Source: an uncultured Lachnospiraceae bacterium | GTDB lineage: Bacteria > Bacillota > Clostridia > Lachnospirales > Lachnospiraceae | NCBI GenBank assembly: GCA_910588775.1 | Contig: CAJURH010000010.1 | Span: 1 to 64,000, forward strand | Length of the DNA stretch: 64,000 nt | Reading direction: 5' to 3' | Shown: in pieces, positions 53,878 to 63,120 of the stretch | Layout of the letters: each line of letters begins with the position of its first letter | Numbering within the stretch: position 1 is the stretch's first letter | Notes under the pieces: model-generated | Database searches by the model: none | Seen by the model: the letters and a program-made list of their open reading frames with translations, nothing else | What the model was told of the DNA's origin: nothing | Position numbers and translations under genes: made by a program

Positions 53878-55086
53878 CTATTTGCGATCGTCCGCAGCCG
53901 CCACGCCGGGCAGTTCTTTCCCCTCCAGAAATTCCAGAGAAGCCCCGCCGCCTGTGGAAATATGGCTCATCTTTTTGCCAAATCCAAGCTGGTTTACCGC
54001 AGCCGCCGAGTCACCGCCGCCGATGATTGTGGTGGCGTCTGTATCCGCCAGAGACTGTGCCACTGCGATGGTGCCTTTTGCCAAAATCGGATTCTCGAAA
54101 ACGCCCATGGGCCCATTCCAGACAACGGTCTTGGCGGATTTCACTGCATCCGCAAACGTCTTCGCCGTCTCGGTTCCAATGTCCAGGCCCATCTGATCCG
54201 CCGGAATCTCAGAAGCGGGAACTACGGTCACGTCAATCTGGGCGTCAATGGGACTGGGAAATTCCTTTGCCACTGTGGTATCTATGGGCAGCAGCAGTTT
54301 TTTTCCTAATTTCTCCGCCTTCTCCATCATTTCTTTGCAGTAATCAATCTTCTCTTCATCCACCAGAGATGTGCCCACTTCGTAGCCTTTGGCTTTCAAG
54401 AATGTGTATGCCATGCCGCCGCCGATGATCAAAGTGTCGCATTTTTCCAATAAATTGGAAATTACGTTCAATTTGTCCGCTACTTTCGCGCCGCCTAAAA
54501 CAGCCACGAAAGGTCTCTGGGGATTGTTCACTGCGTTGCCTAAGAAATCAATCTCTTTTTGCATTAGATATCCCACTGCGCTTTCGTCCACAAACTTGGT
54601 CACTCCTACATTGGAGCAATGCGCCCTGTGGGCGGTGCCAAAAGCGTCGTTTACAAAAACATCACAGATGGAGGCCAGTTCCTTACTGAAGTCCTCCCCG
54701 TTTTTCGTCTCTTCTTCTCTGTAACGGGTGTTCTCCAGCAAAATCACTTCCCCGTCCTTCATCTCATCTACGACTTTTTTCACATTTTCGCCGATGACCC
54801 GATCGTTGGGAACAAATTTCACTTCCTGTCCCAGAAGCTGGGTCATTCTTTCGGCCACTGGAGCCAACGACATTTCTGGAAGGGGTTTTCCCTTGGGTTT
54901 GCCCAGATGTGAACATAAGATCACGCGTCCCCCGTCTTTGACCAGCTTCTGAATGGTGGGAAGCGCCGCTACCAGACGGTTCTCATCGGTAATTTTCCCA
55001 TCTTTTAACGGCACATTGAAATCGCATCTTACTAAAACTTTTTTTCCTTGTACCTGAATATCGTCTACGGATTTTTTATTTAACAT
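53878..55086 (-). CDS. pgk: Phosphoglycerate kinase
   Basis: A 402-aa kinase transferring phosphate from 1,3-bisphosphoglycerate to ADP. VLVRCDFNVPLKDGKI near 18, LCSHLGKPKG near 60, and the nucleotide loop GGGDSAAAVNQLG near 376. ATG 55086 with GAAGGAG; an ATG five codons upstream overlaps that site. Confidence 0.97.
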   Translation of the reverse strand: MLNKKSVDDIQVQGKKVLVRCDFNVPLKDGKITDENRLVAALPTIQKLVKDGGRVILCSHLGKPKGKPLPEMSLAPVAERMTQLLGQEVKFVPNDRVIGENVKKVVDEMKDGEVILLENTRYREEETKNGEDFSKELASICDVFVNDAFGTAHRAHCSNVGVTKFVDESAVGYLMQKEIDFLGNAVNNPQRPFVAVLGGAKVADKLNVISNLLEKCDTLIIGGGMAYTFLKAKGYEVGTSLVDEEKIDYCKEMMEKAEKLGKKLLLPIDTTVAKEFPSPIDAQIDVTVVPASEIPADQMGLDIGTETAKTFADAVKSAKTVVWNGPMGVFENPILAKGTIAVAQSLADTDATTIIGGGDSAAAVNQLGFGKKMSHISTGGGASLEFLEGKELPGVAAADDRK

Positions 55087-55112
55087 ATGACTCTCCTTCA
55101 ATGGAAGAAAGC

Positions 55113-55128
55113 CCGATCCTAAGATCGG
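55113..55128 (-). terminator. Hairpin between gap and pgk
   Basis: CCGATC (55113-55118), 4-base loop, GATCGG (55123-55128), extended by weaker pairs, minus-strand tail GCTTTCTT. Likely an attenuator or processing site giving more gap than pgk mRNA. Confidence 0.5.
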
Positions 55129-55188
55129 ACCCTTCCTGGATCATTTATTATGAAATATCTGAAATATCTTTTTGTATATTCACATTTA

Positions 55189-56202
55189 TTAAGCCAATTC
55201 TGAGAAGAACTTGATGGTGCGCACCATCTGGCTTACATAGGAATTCTCATTGTCATACCAGGAAACCACCTGCACCTGTGTATATCCATTGTCCATGGGA
55301 GAAGCCATGGTCTGTGTGGAGTCAAAAAGAGAACCATAAGTCATGCCTACCACGTCGCTGGAAACAATTTCATCCTCGTTGTAGCCATAAGACTCGTCGG
55401 ACGCTTTCTTCATTGCGTCGTTGATCTGTTCAACTGTCACATTTCCTTTTACTACAGCCACCAGAATTGTTGTAGATCCGGTTGGCGTTGGCACGCGCTG
55501 CGCAGAACCAATCAGTTTGCCCTTCAATTCTGGGATTACCAGACCGATAGCCTTAGCCGCGCCAGTGCTGTTGGGAACGATGTTAACAGCGCCTGCACGA
55601 GATCTTCTCAGATCGCCTTTTCTCTGAGGTCCGTCTAAGATCATCTGATCTCCAGTATAAGCATGAATGGTGCTCATAATGCCGCTCTCGATAGGAGCCA
55701 GGTCATTCAATGCTTTTGCCATCGGCGCCAGACAGTTGGTTGTGCAGGAAGCGGCGGAAATCACGGTGTCTTCCGGTTTTAAGTTCTTGTGGTTTACATT
55801 GTAAACGATAGTGGGAAGATCGTTACCAGCTGGTGCGGAGATAACGACTTTCCTTGCGCCTGCTTTGATATGCGCTTCGGATTTTTCTTTTGTGGTGTAG
55901 AAGCCTGTACACTCCAGCACCACGTCTACATTCAACTGTCCCCATGGAAGCAGAGATGCGTCGGATTCCTTATATATTCTGATTTCTTTCCCATCCACTG
56001 TAATGGAATTTTCTCCTGCAGTCACTTTCTCAGCCAATGCATATTTACCCTGAGAAGAATCGTATTTTAACAAATGCGCCAACATCTTGGGTGATGTCAG
56101 ATCGTTAATCGCAACAACTTCATAACCTTCTGCCCCAAACATTTGCCTAAATGCAAGACGTCCGATACGGCCAAAACCATTAATTGCAACTTTTACTGCC
56201 AT
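55189..56202 (-). CDS. gap: Glyceraldehyde-3-phosphate dehydrogenase
   Basis: A 337-aa enzyme. VAINGFGRIGRLAFRQMF binds NAD; the catalytic Cys is in SAASCTTNCLAP near 154; SWYDNENSYVSQM near the C-terminus. First gene of gap-pgk-tpiA. Confidence 0.97.
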   Translation of the reverse strand: MAVKVAINGFGRIGRLAFRQMFGAEGYEVVAINDLTSPKMLAHLLKYDSSQGKYALAEKVTAGENSITVDGKEIRIYKESDASLLPWGQLNVDVVLECTGFYTTKEKSEAHIKAGARKVVISAPAGNDLPTIVYNVNHKNLKPEDTVISAASCTTNCLAPMAKALNDLAPIESGIMSTIHAYTGDQMILDGPQRKGDLRRSRAGAVNIVPNSTGAAKAIGLVIPELKGKLIGSAQRVPTPTGSTTILVAVVKGNVTVEQINDAMKKASDESYGYNEDEIVSSDVVGMTYGSLFDSTQTMASPMDNGYTQVQVVSWYDNENSYVSQMVRTIKFFSELA

Positions 56203-56258
56203 GATAAATTCCTCCTATGAATAAAAATTTAACTTGCTGCTTGCTGTTAGAAAACATT

Positions 56259-56283
56259 ATTGGCATTATTAGGAAACGCCAAT
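56259..56283 (-). promoter_or_regulatory. Inverted repeat in the gap leader
   Basis: ATTGGC (56259-56264) and GCCAAT (56278-56283), 13 bases apart, start just after the predicted transcription start. Could be an operator or leader hairpin. Confidence 0.4.
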
Positions 56284-56292
56284 TCATATGAT

Positions 56293-56321
56293 ATTGTACC
56301 CAATTCCCTATAAAAATTCAA
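56293..56321 (-). promoter_or_regulatory. gap-pgk-tpiA promoter
   Basis: Minus strand TTGAAT (56321-56316), 17-bp spacer, TACAAT (56298-56293); leader about 85 nt. Confidence 0.75.
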
Positions 56322-56534
56322 GCTTTATTTCCAAAAATGTAGTATACTGTAAATATAGACAACGCAGACAATTATAAAACTCATATTTCGGCATTTGGGC
56401 TTGTCTAATATATACAAAATAAGCGGCGAATTCAACGGGTTTTTCGGCTTTATTTTTGTATAGAATGCACAAATTTGCCAGTTTTTCACGATTGCCTGTT
56501 CTATAGAAGCCAAACACAAAGGAGGTTCTTAACA

Positions 56535-57350
56535 ATGAAACAAATACCTACTACAGATTTCCATATGCACAGTTCCTTTTCTGGAGACAGCCAGGCGCCC
56601 ATGGAGGACATGATACGAAGCGCCATTGCCAAAGGACTGACCCATATCTGTTTCACCGAACACATAGATAAAGATTTCCCCACAGATCACCACGATGATT
56701 TCAGCGTGGACGCTGCCGCGTATCTGAAGTCTTATACCGACCTGTGCGAAAAATACAGGGACCAAATTCACGTCTACTTCGGCATTGAACTGGGCTTACA
56801 GCCTCATCTGAAAAATTTCTATGAAGAATACATCCAGAAATATCCTTTTGATTACTGCATCGGATCGTCCCATCTGGTGGACGGCATGGACCCCTACTAC
56901 CCGGATTTCTTCGAAGGACGGGATGAGTCGGCTGCCTATGAGCGGTATTTCGTCACCATATTAGAAAACCTGGATGCCTTCTCTTCCATGGACTCCTACG
57001 GTCACTTGGATTACATCGTCCGCTACGGCCCCAACCAGAACCGTGACTATTCTTACGAAAAATACGCAGACGTCATAGATGAAATCCTAAAGAAACTGAT
57101 ACATAAAGGCGTGGCCTTGGAATGCAACACATCCGGTTTCCGGTACGGGCTGGGACATCCCAACCCATGCGAGGAAATCCTGACGCGCTACCGCCAGATG
57201 GGCGGCGAACTGCTCACCCTAGGTTCCGACGGCCACCGCCCAGAACACATCGCTTACTCCTATGACGTTATCGGCGACCTGCTTCGCTCCTGCGGCTATA
57301 CCCACTACGCCATTTTTGAGAAACGAAAACCCCGTTTTCTGCCGCTTTAA
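56535..57350 (+). CDS. hisJ: PHP-type histidinol-phosphatase
   Basis: A 271-aa PHP-domain phosphatase of histidine synthesis. Metal-binding TDFHMHSSFSGDSQ at the start, HICFTEHIDKDFP near 40, CIGSSHLVDG near 112, HLDYIVRYGP near 157 and TLGSDGHRPEHI near 238. The ATG at 56535 follows a full AAAGGAGG site. It is alone, far from hisHF. Confidence 0.92.
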   Translation: MKQIPTTDFHMHSSFSGDSQAPMEDMIRSAIAKGLTHICFTEHIDKDFPTDHHDDFSVDAAAYLKSYTDLCEKYRDQIHVYFGIELGLQPHLKNFYEEYIQKYPFDYCIGSSHLVDGMDPYYPDFFEGRDESAAYERYFVTILENLDAFSSMDSYGHLDYIVRYGPNQNRDYSYEKYADVIDEILKKLIHKGVALECNTSGFRYGLGHPNPCEEILTRYRQMGGELLTLGSDGHRPEHIAYSYDVIGDLLRSCGYTHYAIFEKRKPRFLPL

Positions 57351-57370
57351 TTTTAGGAAATTGCTTTTAT

Positions 57371-59719
57371 TTAGATTTTTTTCGCCTTTCGAGCCGCCCG
57401 CTTTTCCTCCACGGCAATGCGCAGACGGTTCAGCATGCTGGTGAGAAACTCAATAATCCCTGGAGACACGGTCATCAAGAAAAACACCAGGATAATCATG
57501 CCGAATTCCAGCCCCTTGAAATTCAGTAATTTCTGGAATACCAAAGCTCCTCCGAAGAAAAGCGTCTGCATTCCGGTGATCACCACTTTCCGGAATGTAT
57601 TCAGAGGTTGGTACACGGTGCGCAGCGCCGCCATGTAACTCCAGCCGGTGACCAATACGCAGGCAGTGGATAACATTTCATCAGAGTGGTACACTCCCTG
57701 GCAGACCAGCATAATTCCAAACACGCACAGAGTAATGGTAAACGCCGTGGGCAGCGCGTTCATGAACACATGGCGCAGAAAAGTATTGTCCACTTTCTGA
57801 AAATTGGATTCCTGCGCCAGCAAAAACGTGGGAATCCCAACGGCGCATGCGCTGATCAAGGACATCTGTATGGGCTCAAAGGGATATACATCCCCGAAAA
57901 ATATGGTCAGCAGGGACAAGCACACCGAGAAAAACGTCTTGATTAAAAACATAGAGGCCGCAGTGCGGATATTGTTGATTACTTTACGTCCCTGGTTGAC
58001 AATATGGGGCATAGCCGCAAAATTGGAATCAAGCAACACCACATTGGCGATATTTTTCGCCGCCTCGCTGCCGGAAGCCATGGCAACGCTGCAATCCGCT
58101 TCTTTCAGCGCCAATACATCGTTCACGCCATCTCCGGTCATGGCTACGGTGTGGCCCGTCTCCTTTAAGGCCAACACCATCGCCTTTTTCTGCTGTGGCG
58201 TGACCCTGCCAAATACGCTGTACTCGCTTACCGCCTTTCGCATGCTCTCTTCGTCCAGTATGGTAGCCGCATCAATGTACCGATCCGCCGTTTCCAACCC
58301 GGCCTTCTTGGCGATGGCGGCCACAGTAGCCGGATCATCTCCGGAAATCACTTTTAGCTGCACTCCCTGTTCCCGGAAAAAGGCAAACGTTTCTTCCGCT
58401 TCCGGGCGAATCACGTCCGTCAGCAAAAGCAAGGCCAGAGGCCTTAATCCAGAAGGCAACTGCGCGCCTTCATTCTTTTCTGGGCTGTGGGCCAGCGTCA
58501 ACACCCGGTAGCCCTGACGGGCGTATTCGTTGCAACGGCTTTCCAATTCCTCATCCCGCTGACTGGAATCCGGGAACAGGAACTGAACGGCGCCCAGCAG
58601 ATACGTGCCTTCCGTCTGAAAACAGGCGCCACTGTATTTTCTCTCTGAAGAAAAGGGAACGGCATGGTCCAGGGCAAATTCTCTGCGCCCGGGAAAATGG
58701 CGGCGCAGCGCCTGGAACGTGGCGTTGTTATCTTCCAGTACGCCCATTAGATTGCCCATAATATTTCCAATGTCTTCTTCCATTACAAGCGGCGTCACCT
58801 GCTCCACGCACATAGACCCTTCCGTAATAGTGCCAGTTTTATCCAGGCACAGGGTGTCCACCCGGGCCAAAGTCTCAATGCAGAACAACTCCTGCACCAG
58901 CGTCTTTTCTCTGGCCAACCGCATGGCGCCCAGCGTCAGGGCCACGCTGGTGAGCAGAACCAGTCCTTCCGGAATCATCCCCAACACAGCCGCCACCGTA
59001 CTGACCACAGAATCCCGAAAGGTATTGTCTGTCCAGTAGAACTGTTTGTAAAACAGGGCAATGCCCAAAGGCAGAATGATGACGCTGATTACTTTCAGAA
59101 TTTTATTCAGTGAATCCCGCAGCTCAGAGTGATGCCTGCGGAACTCCTTGGCCTCTCCAGTGATCTTAGAGGCATAATTATCTTTGCCCACATGCACAAC
59201 CTGGCAGTGCGCCTGTCCAGAAGTGACAAAGCTTCCGGAAAACAGATCGTCCCCCACGCTTTTCACCAGCGTGTCCGCTTCCCCCGTAAGCAGCGATTCA
59301 TTGACTTCCAGACTCCCTTCTTGCAGCTTTGCGTCAGCAGGAACCTGATCGCCAGTTTTCAAAAGAACTGTGTCCCCCAGAACCAGTTCCTCTGTGGAAA
59401 TCTCCACTTCCTGGCCATCCCGTATGACTTTCGATTTGCTGGCCGTGAGAATCGCCAGCTTATCCAGCGTTTTCTTGGCCCGTATTTCCTGGATAATGCC
59501 AATCACTGTGTTGATTACAATAATTCCCACAAACGCGGCATTCTTATAAGAGCCTACCAGCAATACCAACGCTAGAAGCGCGGCGTTGATAAAATTAAAA
59601 AAAGTCAGCGTATTTTCAAGAACAATCCGCTTATAGGTCCTGGTGTTGGGATTCTCATTGATATTTACATTGCCCGCCTCTATCTGCTGCTGCACCTGTT
59701 CCTGTGTTAGTCCTGTCAT
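57371..59719 (-). CDS. Cation-transporting P-type ATPase (CtpE-like)
   Basis: A 782-aa P-type ATPase. Phosphorylated Asp is D293 in CLDKTGTITEG; TGEAD near 145 is the dephosphorylation loop; PEGL near 250 is in the fourth membrane helix; GDGVNDVLALKEADCSVAM near 515 is the hinge. There is no N-terminal heavy-metal domain or CPx motif, so it is not a copper/zinc type. It resembles CtpE-type Ca2+ pumps (inferred). It starts 26 bp after mnmA. Confidence 0.88.
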   Translation of the reverse strand: MTGLTQEQVQQQIEAGNVNINENPNTRTYKRIVLENTLTFFNFINAALLALVLLVGSYKNAAFVGIIVINTVIGIIQEIRAKKTLDKLAILTASKSKVIRDGQEVEISTEELVLGDTVLLKTGDQVPADAKLQEGSLEVNESLLTGEADTLVKSVGDDLFSGSFVTSGQAHCQVVHVGKDNYASKITGEAKEFRRHHSELRDSLNKILKVISVIILPLGIALFYKQFYWTDNTFRDSVVSTVAAVLGMIPEGLVLLTSVALTLGAMRLAREKTLVQELFCIETLARVDTLCLDKTGTITEGSMCVEQVTPLVMEEDIGNIMGNLMGVLEDNNATFQALRRHFPGRREFALDHAVPFSSERKYSGACFQTEGTYLLGAVQFLFPDSSQRDEELESRCNEYARQGYRVLTLAHSPEKNEGAQLPSGLRPLALLLLTDVIRPEAEETFAFFREQGVQLKVISGDDPATVAAIAKKAGLETADRYIDAATILDEESMRKAVSEYSVFGRVTPQQKKAMVLALKETGHTVAMTGDGVNDVLALKEADCSVAMASGSEAAKNIANVVLLDSNFAAMPHIVNQGRKVINNIRTAASMFLIKTFFSVCLSLLTIFFGDVYPFEPIQMSLISACAVGIPTFLLAQESNFQKVDNTFLRHVFMNALPTAFTITLCVFGIMLVCQGVYHSDEMLSTACVLVTGWSYMAALRTVYQPLNTFRKVVITGMQTLFFGGALVFQKLLNFKGLEFGMIILVFFLMTVSPGIIEFLTSMLNRLRIAVEEKRAARKAKKI

Positions 59720-59744
59720 CTGCCTTCTCCGCTATCTTCTGAAA

Positions 59745-60833
59745 TTATTCTGCAACTGCCCGTTCAATGGTTCCGCCGCCCATAACCATATCCCCCTGGT
59801 AGAACACCACGGCCTGCCCAGGGGTGATTGCTCTCTGGGGCTCTTCAAACCGACAGAGCGCTTCATCTGGTGACGCTTTGTATAAACGGCAGACGGCTCC
59901 TCTATGGTTGTAGCGTATTTTCGCCATCACGGACATCCCATCTTCAAAATCTTCACAGGACATATAGTTTAAATGACTACAGCGCAGGGACAGTGAAAAA
60001 ATATCTTCCGATTCTCCAATGACCACTTCATTGCTCTGGGGACGGATAGCGGCCACAAATACAGGATGACCCATAGCCAGTCCAAGCCTTTTTCGCTGCC
60101 CGATGGTATAATGGGTGACGCCTTTATGGATGCCGATCTTCTCTCCTCTTACGTCCACAAAATCTCCTGGCGGCACAGGAGACGGCAGCATGGAGTCAAT
60201 GAATCCCGCATAATCTCCATCCGGCACGAAACATATCTCCTGGCTGTCCGGCTTATGGGCCACTGGAAGATTGGCTTCCTTGGCCATCCGCCGGATATCC
60301 TCCTTCGTATAGTCCCCCACCGGCATCAGAGTATGCGCCAGCTGATGCTGCGTCAAACTGTATAAGGCATAGGTCTGGTCCTTTTCCGCCGTAACCGAAG
60401 ACTGCAGGGTATACCGGCCGTTGTCCAAAAGCCGCACCCGGGCATAGTGACCGGTGGCGATGTAATCGGCGCCCAGCTTAAGACTTCGTCTTAACAGGGA
60501 TTCCCATTTCACATAGCGGTTGCAGGCAATGCAGGGATTGGGCGTGCGGCCATTCACATACTCTTTCACGAAATAGTCGATCACCCGCTCCTTGAATTCC
60601 CGCCGGAAGTTCATCACATAGTGGGGAATTCCCAGCGTCTGCGCCACCCTTCTTGCGTCTTCCACAGCCGTCAGGCCGCAGCATCCACCGTCTCCCTGGG
60701 CGTCCTCCATCTCATCCGGCCAGATCTGCATGGTCACGCCAATCACTTCGTAACCGGATTCCTGCAGAAGGCAGGCCGCCACAGAGGAATCCACGCCTCC
60801 GGACATGCCCACCACTACTCGTTTCTTCGCCAT
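59745..60833 (-). CDS. mnmA: tRNA-specific 2-thiouridylase
   Basis: A 362-aa enzyme thiolating U34 of Lys, Glu and Gln tRNAs. PP-loop VVGMSGGVDSSVAACLL, catalytic cysteines in PNPCIACNRYVKW near 99 and SQEICFVPDGDYAGF near 199. It abuts nifU, whose neighbour NifS supplies the sulfur. Confidence 0.96.
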   Translation of the reverse strand: MAKKRVVVGMSGGVDSSVAACLLQESGYEVIGVTMQIWPDEMEDAQGDGGCCGLTAVEDARRVAQTLGIPHYVMNFRREFKERVIDYFVKEYVNGRTPNPCIACNRYVKWESLLRRSLKLGADYIATGHYARVRLLDNGRYTLQSSVTAEKDQTYALYSLTQHQLAHTLMPVGDYTKEDIRRMAKEANLPVAHKPDSQEICFVPDGDYAGFIDSMLPSPVPPGDFVDVRGEKIGIHKGVTHYTIGQRKRLGLAMGHPVFVAAIRPQSNEVVIGESEDIFSLSLRCSHLNYMSCEDFEDGMSVMAKIRYNHRGAVCRLYKASPDEALCRFEEPQRAITPGQAVVFYQGDMVMGGGTIERAVAE

Positions 60834-61277
60834 CTAGTATTCTTCCTCTTCCTCTTCTTCCCCTTCGTGGATATCTGATTTTGGCTTTTCCAAACCTTCT
60901 ATTTTAATATGGTTTTTCTCTGCATAATCCCACAAAGCGGCATGTATGGCTTCTTCCGCCAGCAAAGAACAGTGAACCTTCACCGGGGGCAGTCCGTCCA
61001 GCGCTTCCATTACAGCCTTGTTGGTCACTTCCAGCGCCTGCTGAACCGTCTTACCCTTCACCAGCTCTGTGGCCATACTGCTGGTGGCCACAGCCGCTCC
61101 GCAGCCGAAAGTCTTGAACTTACAGTCGTGTATCACCTGGTTCTCGTCGATGTCCAGGTAAATCCGCATAATGTCTCCACACTTTGCATTGCCCACCGTT
61201 CCCACGCCACTGGCGTCTTCAATCTCGCCCACATTCCTTGGATTTTGAAAATGATCCATTACTTTGTCACTATACAT
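60834..61277 (-). CDS. nifU: IscU/NifU-type Fe-S scaffold with acidic tail
   Basis: A 147-aa scaffold. Three ligand cysteines appear in NAKCGD near 33, TFGCGAA near 59 and VHCSLLAEEAI near 103. The last ten residues are EGEEEEEEEY, a run of glutamates not usual in IscU. Between nifS and mnmA; the stop touches the mnmA start. Confidence 0.94.
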   Translation of the reverse strand: MYSDKVMDHFQNPRNVGEIEDASGVGTVGNAKCGDIMRIYLDIDENQVIHDCKFKTFGCGAAVATSSMATELVKGKTVQQALEVTNKAVMEALDGLPPVKVHCSLLAEEAIHAALWDYAEKNHIKIEGLEKPKSDIHEGEEEEEEEY

Positions 61278-61306
61278 CTTTTTCCCTCCGATTGGTATAT
61301 AATTTA

Positions 61307-62494
61307 TTATTTTTTTCCTTTTTTAATAAAATCTTCATAAAGCGGCGACATAGACCGCAAATGCTCCACAATCCCTTTCAGCTTATCCACCACATAATCC
61401 AAATCCTCTTTCGTGGTATCCTCTCCCAATGTGAACCGCAAAGATCCATGGGCAATCTCGTGGGGCAGTCCGATGGCCAGCAGCACATGGGACGGGTCCA
61501 GAGAGCCGGACGTACAGGCGGAACCGCTGGAAGCGCAGATTCCCTCCATGTCCAGCATAATCAGCAGGGATTCGCCTTCGATAAACTGCAAGCTGACATT
61601 CACATTATTGGGGAGCCGTTTCACCGGATCGCCGTTTAGCCGCGCATAGGGAATTTCCTTCATAATCCGGCGAATCATATGATCTCTCAATTCCCGCTCC
61701 TTTTTGGTGCGCGCTTCCATGGAATCCGCCGCCCGCCTGGCGGCACAGCCGTATCCCACAATGCCAGCTACATTCTCCGTGCCGGCTCTTCTCTTTCTCT
61801 CCTGGGCGCCTCCGTGAATGAAGGAACGGATTTTCACGCCTTTGCGGATATACAGAAAGCCAATTCCCTTGGGTCCGTTGATCTTATGGGCGCTGGAGCT
61901 TAACATATCAATGTTGTCCGCGTCCACTTGTATGGGAAGCTGGCCAAATGCCTGTACCGCATCTGTGTGAAATAAAATGCCATGTTCCCTGGCAATCATC
62001 CCAATTTCCCGAATGGGCTGTATGGTTCCGATCTCATTATTGGCGTACATTATGGAAATCAAGATTGTATCCGGCGTGATGGCCTTCTCAAGTTCATCCA
62101 GTTTCACAATCCCGTTCTCGTCCACGTCCAGATATGTGACCTTCGCGCCCCGCATTTTCTCCAGATATTCACAGGCATGCAAAACGGCATGGTGTTCCAT
62201 CTTCGTCGTAATGATATGATTGCCCTTTTCCTTATACGCCTCATAGGTGGCCACAAGCGCCCAGTTATCCGCTTCTGTGCCGCTGCCAGTGAAATAAATC
62301 TCCTTTGACGTGGCCCCTAAGATATTCGCTATGGTTTCCCTGGACTGGGCCACCGCTTCCTTGCTGGCCCCTGCCAATTCATAGACGCTGGACGGATTCC
62401 CATAATTCTCCGTAAAATAAGGCAGCATAGCGTCCACAACTTCCGGCGCCGTTCTCGTTGTAGCCGCATTGTCCAGATAAATTATTTTCTTCAT
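61307..62494 (-). CDS. nifS: Cysteine desulfurase
   Basis: A 395-aa PLP enzyme releasing sulfur from cysteine. PLP Lys in SSAHKINGPKGIGF near 204, His in TTKMEHHAVL near 100, and the mobile catalytic Cys in SSGSACTSGSLDPSH near 325. Overlaps iscR by four bases. Confidence 0.96.
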   Translation of the reverse strand: MKKIIYLDNAATTRTAPEVVDAMLPYFTENYGNPSSVYELAGASKEAVAQSRETIANILGATSKEIYFTGSGTEADNWALVATYEAYKEKGNHIITTKMEHHAVLHACEYLEKMRGAKVTYLDVDENGIVKLDELEKAITPDTILISIMYANNEIGTIQPIREIGMIAREHGILFHTDAVQAFGQLPIQVDADNIDMLSSSAHKINGPKGIGFLYIRKGVKIRSFIHGGAQERKRRAGTENVAGIVGYGCAARRAADSMEARTKKERELRDHMIRRIMKEIPYARLNGDPVKRLPNNVNVSLQFIEGESLLIMLDMEGICASSGSACTSGSLDPSHVLLAIGLPHEIAHGSLRFTLGEDTTKEDLDYVVDKLKGIVEHLRSMSPLYEDFIKKGKK

Positions 62495-62976
62495 TCTTTG
62501 CCTCCATTCTTATCCTTATTTTCACATGACTGAGAGCAGATCTGGCCTTTTTCCTTCCGAATCCTCCGACTCTCTTCCACAAGCTGCTCAATCATAATGC
62601 TGTCCACAGCCTGGGTGATGCTGTCGTTGATTCGTTTCCACACATAGCGGGTTACGCATAAGTCCGCCCCTTCACAGCCCTGTTCCTCCTCGTTGCCCGG
62701 GCAGGTTACTGCGTCCAGATTCCCTTCCAATGCCCGGAGAACTTCCCCCACCGATATCTCTCTGGCAGGCCTTGCCAGACGATAGCCGCCGCCAGCCCCC
62801 CGAACGCTGGTCACCAGGCCCGCCTTTTTTAGTTTTCCCATTAACTGTTCCAGATAACGGTCTGAGATATTCTGCCGTTTGGCAATGCTCTGTATGGAAA
62901 CAGCGTCCTCTTCGCAGTACACCGCCAAATCAATCAATGCGCGCAGTCCATATCTTCCTTTTGTTGATAGCTTCAT
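62491..62976 (-). CDS. iscR: Rrf2-family Fe-S regulator (IscR-like)
   Basis: A 161-aa winged-helix regulator. MKLSTKGRYGLRALIDLA at the start, recognition region ISDRYLEQLMGKLKKAGLV, and three cysteines in CPGNEEEQGCEGADLC near 93-108, suited to a 2Fe-2S cluster (spacing longer than the E. coli 5/5). Extra Cys pairs occur in the tail (GQICSQSC). ATG 62976 preferred over 62982 by ribosome-site spacing. First gene of iscR-nifS-nifU-mnmA. Confidence 0.92.
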   Translation of the reverse strand: MKLSTKGRYGLRALIDLAVYCEEDAVSIQSIAKRQNISDRYLEQLMGKLKKAGLVTSVRGAGGGYRLARPAREISVGEVLRALEGNLDAVTCPGNEEEQGCEGADLCVTRYVWKRINDSITQAVDSIMIEQLVEESRRIRKEKGQICSQSCENKDKNGGKE

Positions 62977-63013
62977 TGCCATACCCCTGCTTTTTCAGCC
63001 TTTCTTTTTATTT

Positions 63014-63038
63014 AATCCCGAGTAAATTAATCGGATTT
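63014..63038. promoter_or_regulatory. IscR-like operator
   Basis: A 25-bp partial dyad beginning AATCCCGA and ending TCGGATTT. It agrees with the published E. coli type 1 IscR consensus at 19 of 25 positions by my count. It sits just downstream of the predicted iscR transcription start. Confidence 0.6.
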
Positions 63039-63046
63039 CAGCTATT

Positions 63047-63075
63047 AATGTATCACTATCCTTTTGTTCTGTCAA
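63047..63075 (-). promoter_or_regulatory. iscR operon promoter
   Basis: Minus strand TTGACA (63075-63070), 17-bp spacer, TACATT (63052-63047); start near 63040. Confidence 0.75.
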
Positions 63076-63120
63076 GATGCTTTTACGAATATACTGTGAA
63101 CAAAGAGTGATGGACCGAAA

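Larger units (their letters stand above)
56203..56534. other. 332-bp divergent region between gap and hisJ
   Basis: Carries the gap promoter and an inverted repeat in the gap leader; on the plus strand only the hisJ ribosome site is clear. No gene seen. Confidence 0.55.

Noticed and set aside
56475..56534. Earlier start for the histidinol-phosphatase
   Set aside because: A complete AAAGGAGG site stands just before the ATG at 56535, and upstream residues are not family-like.
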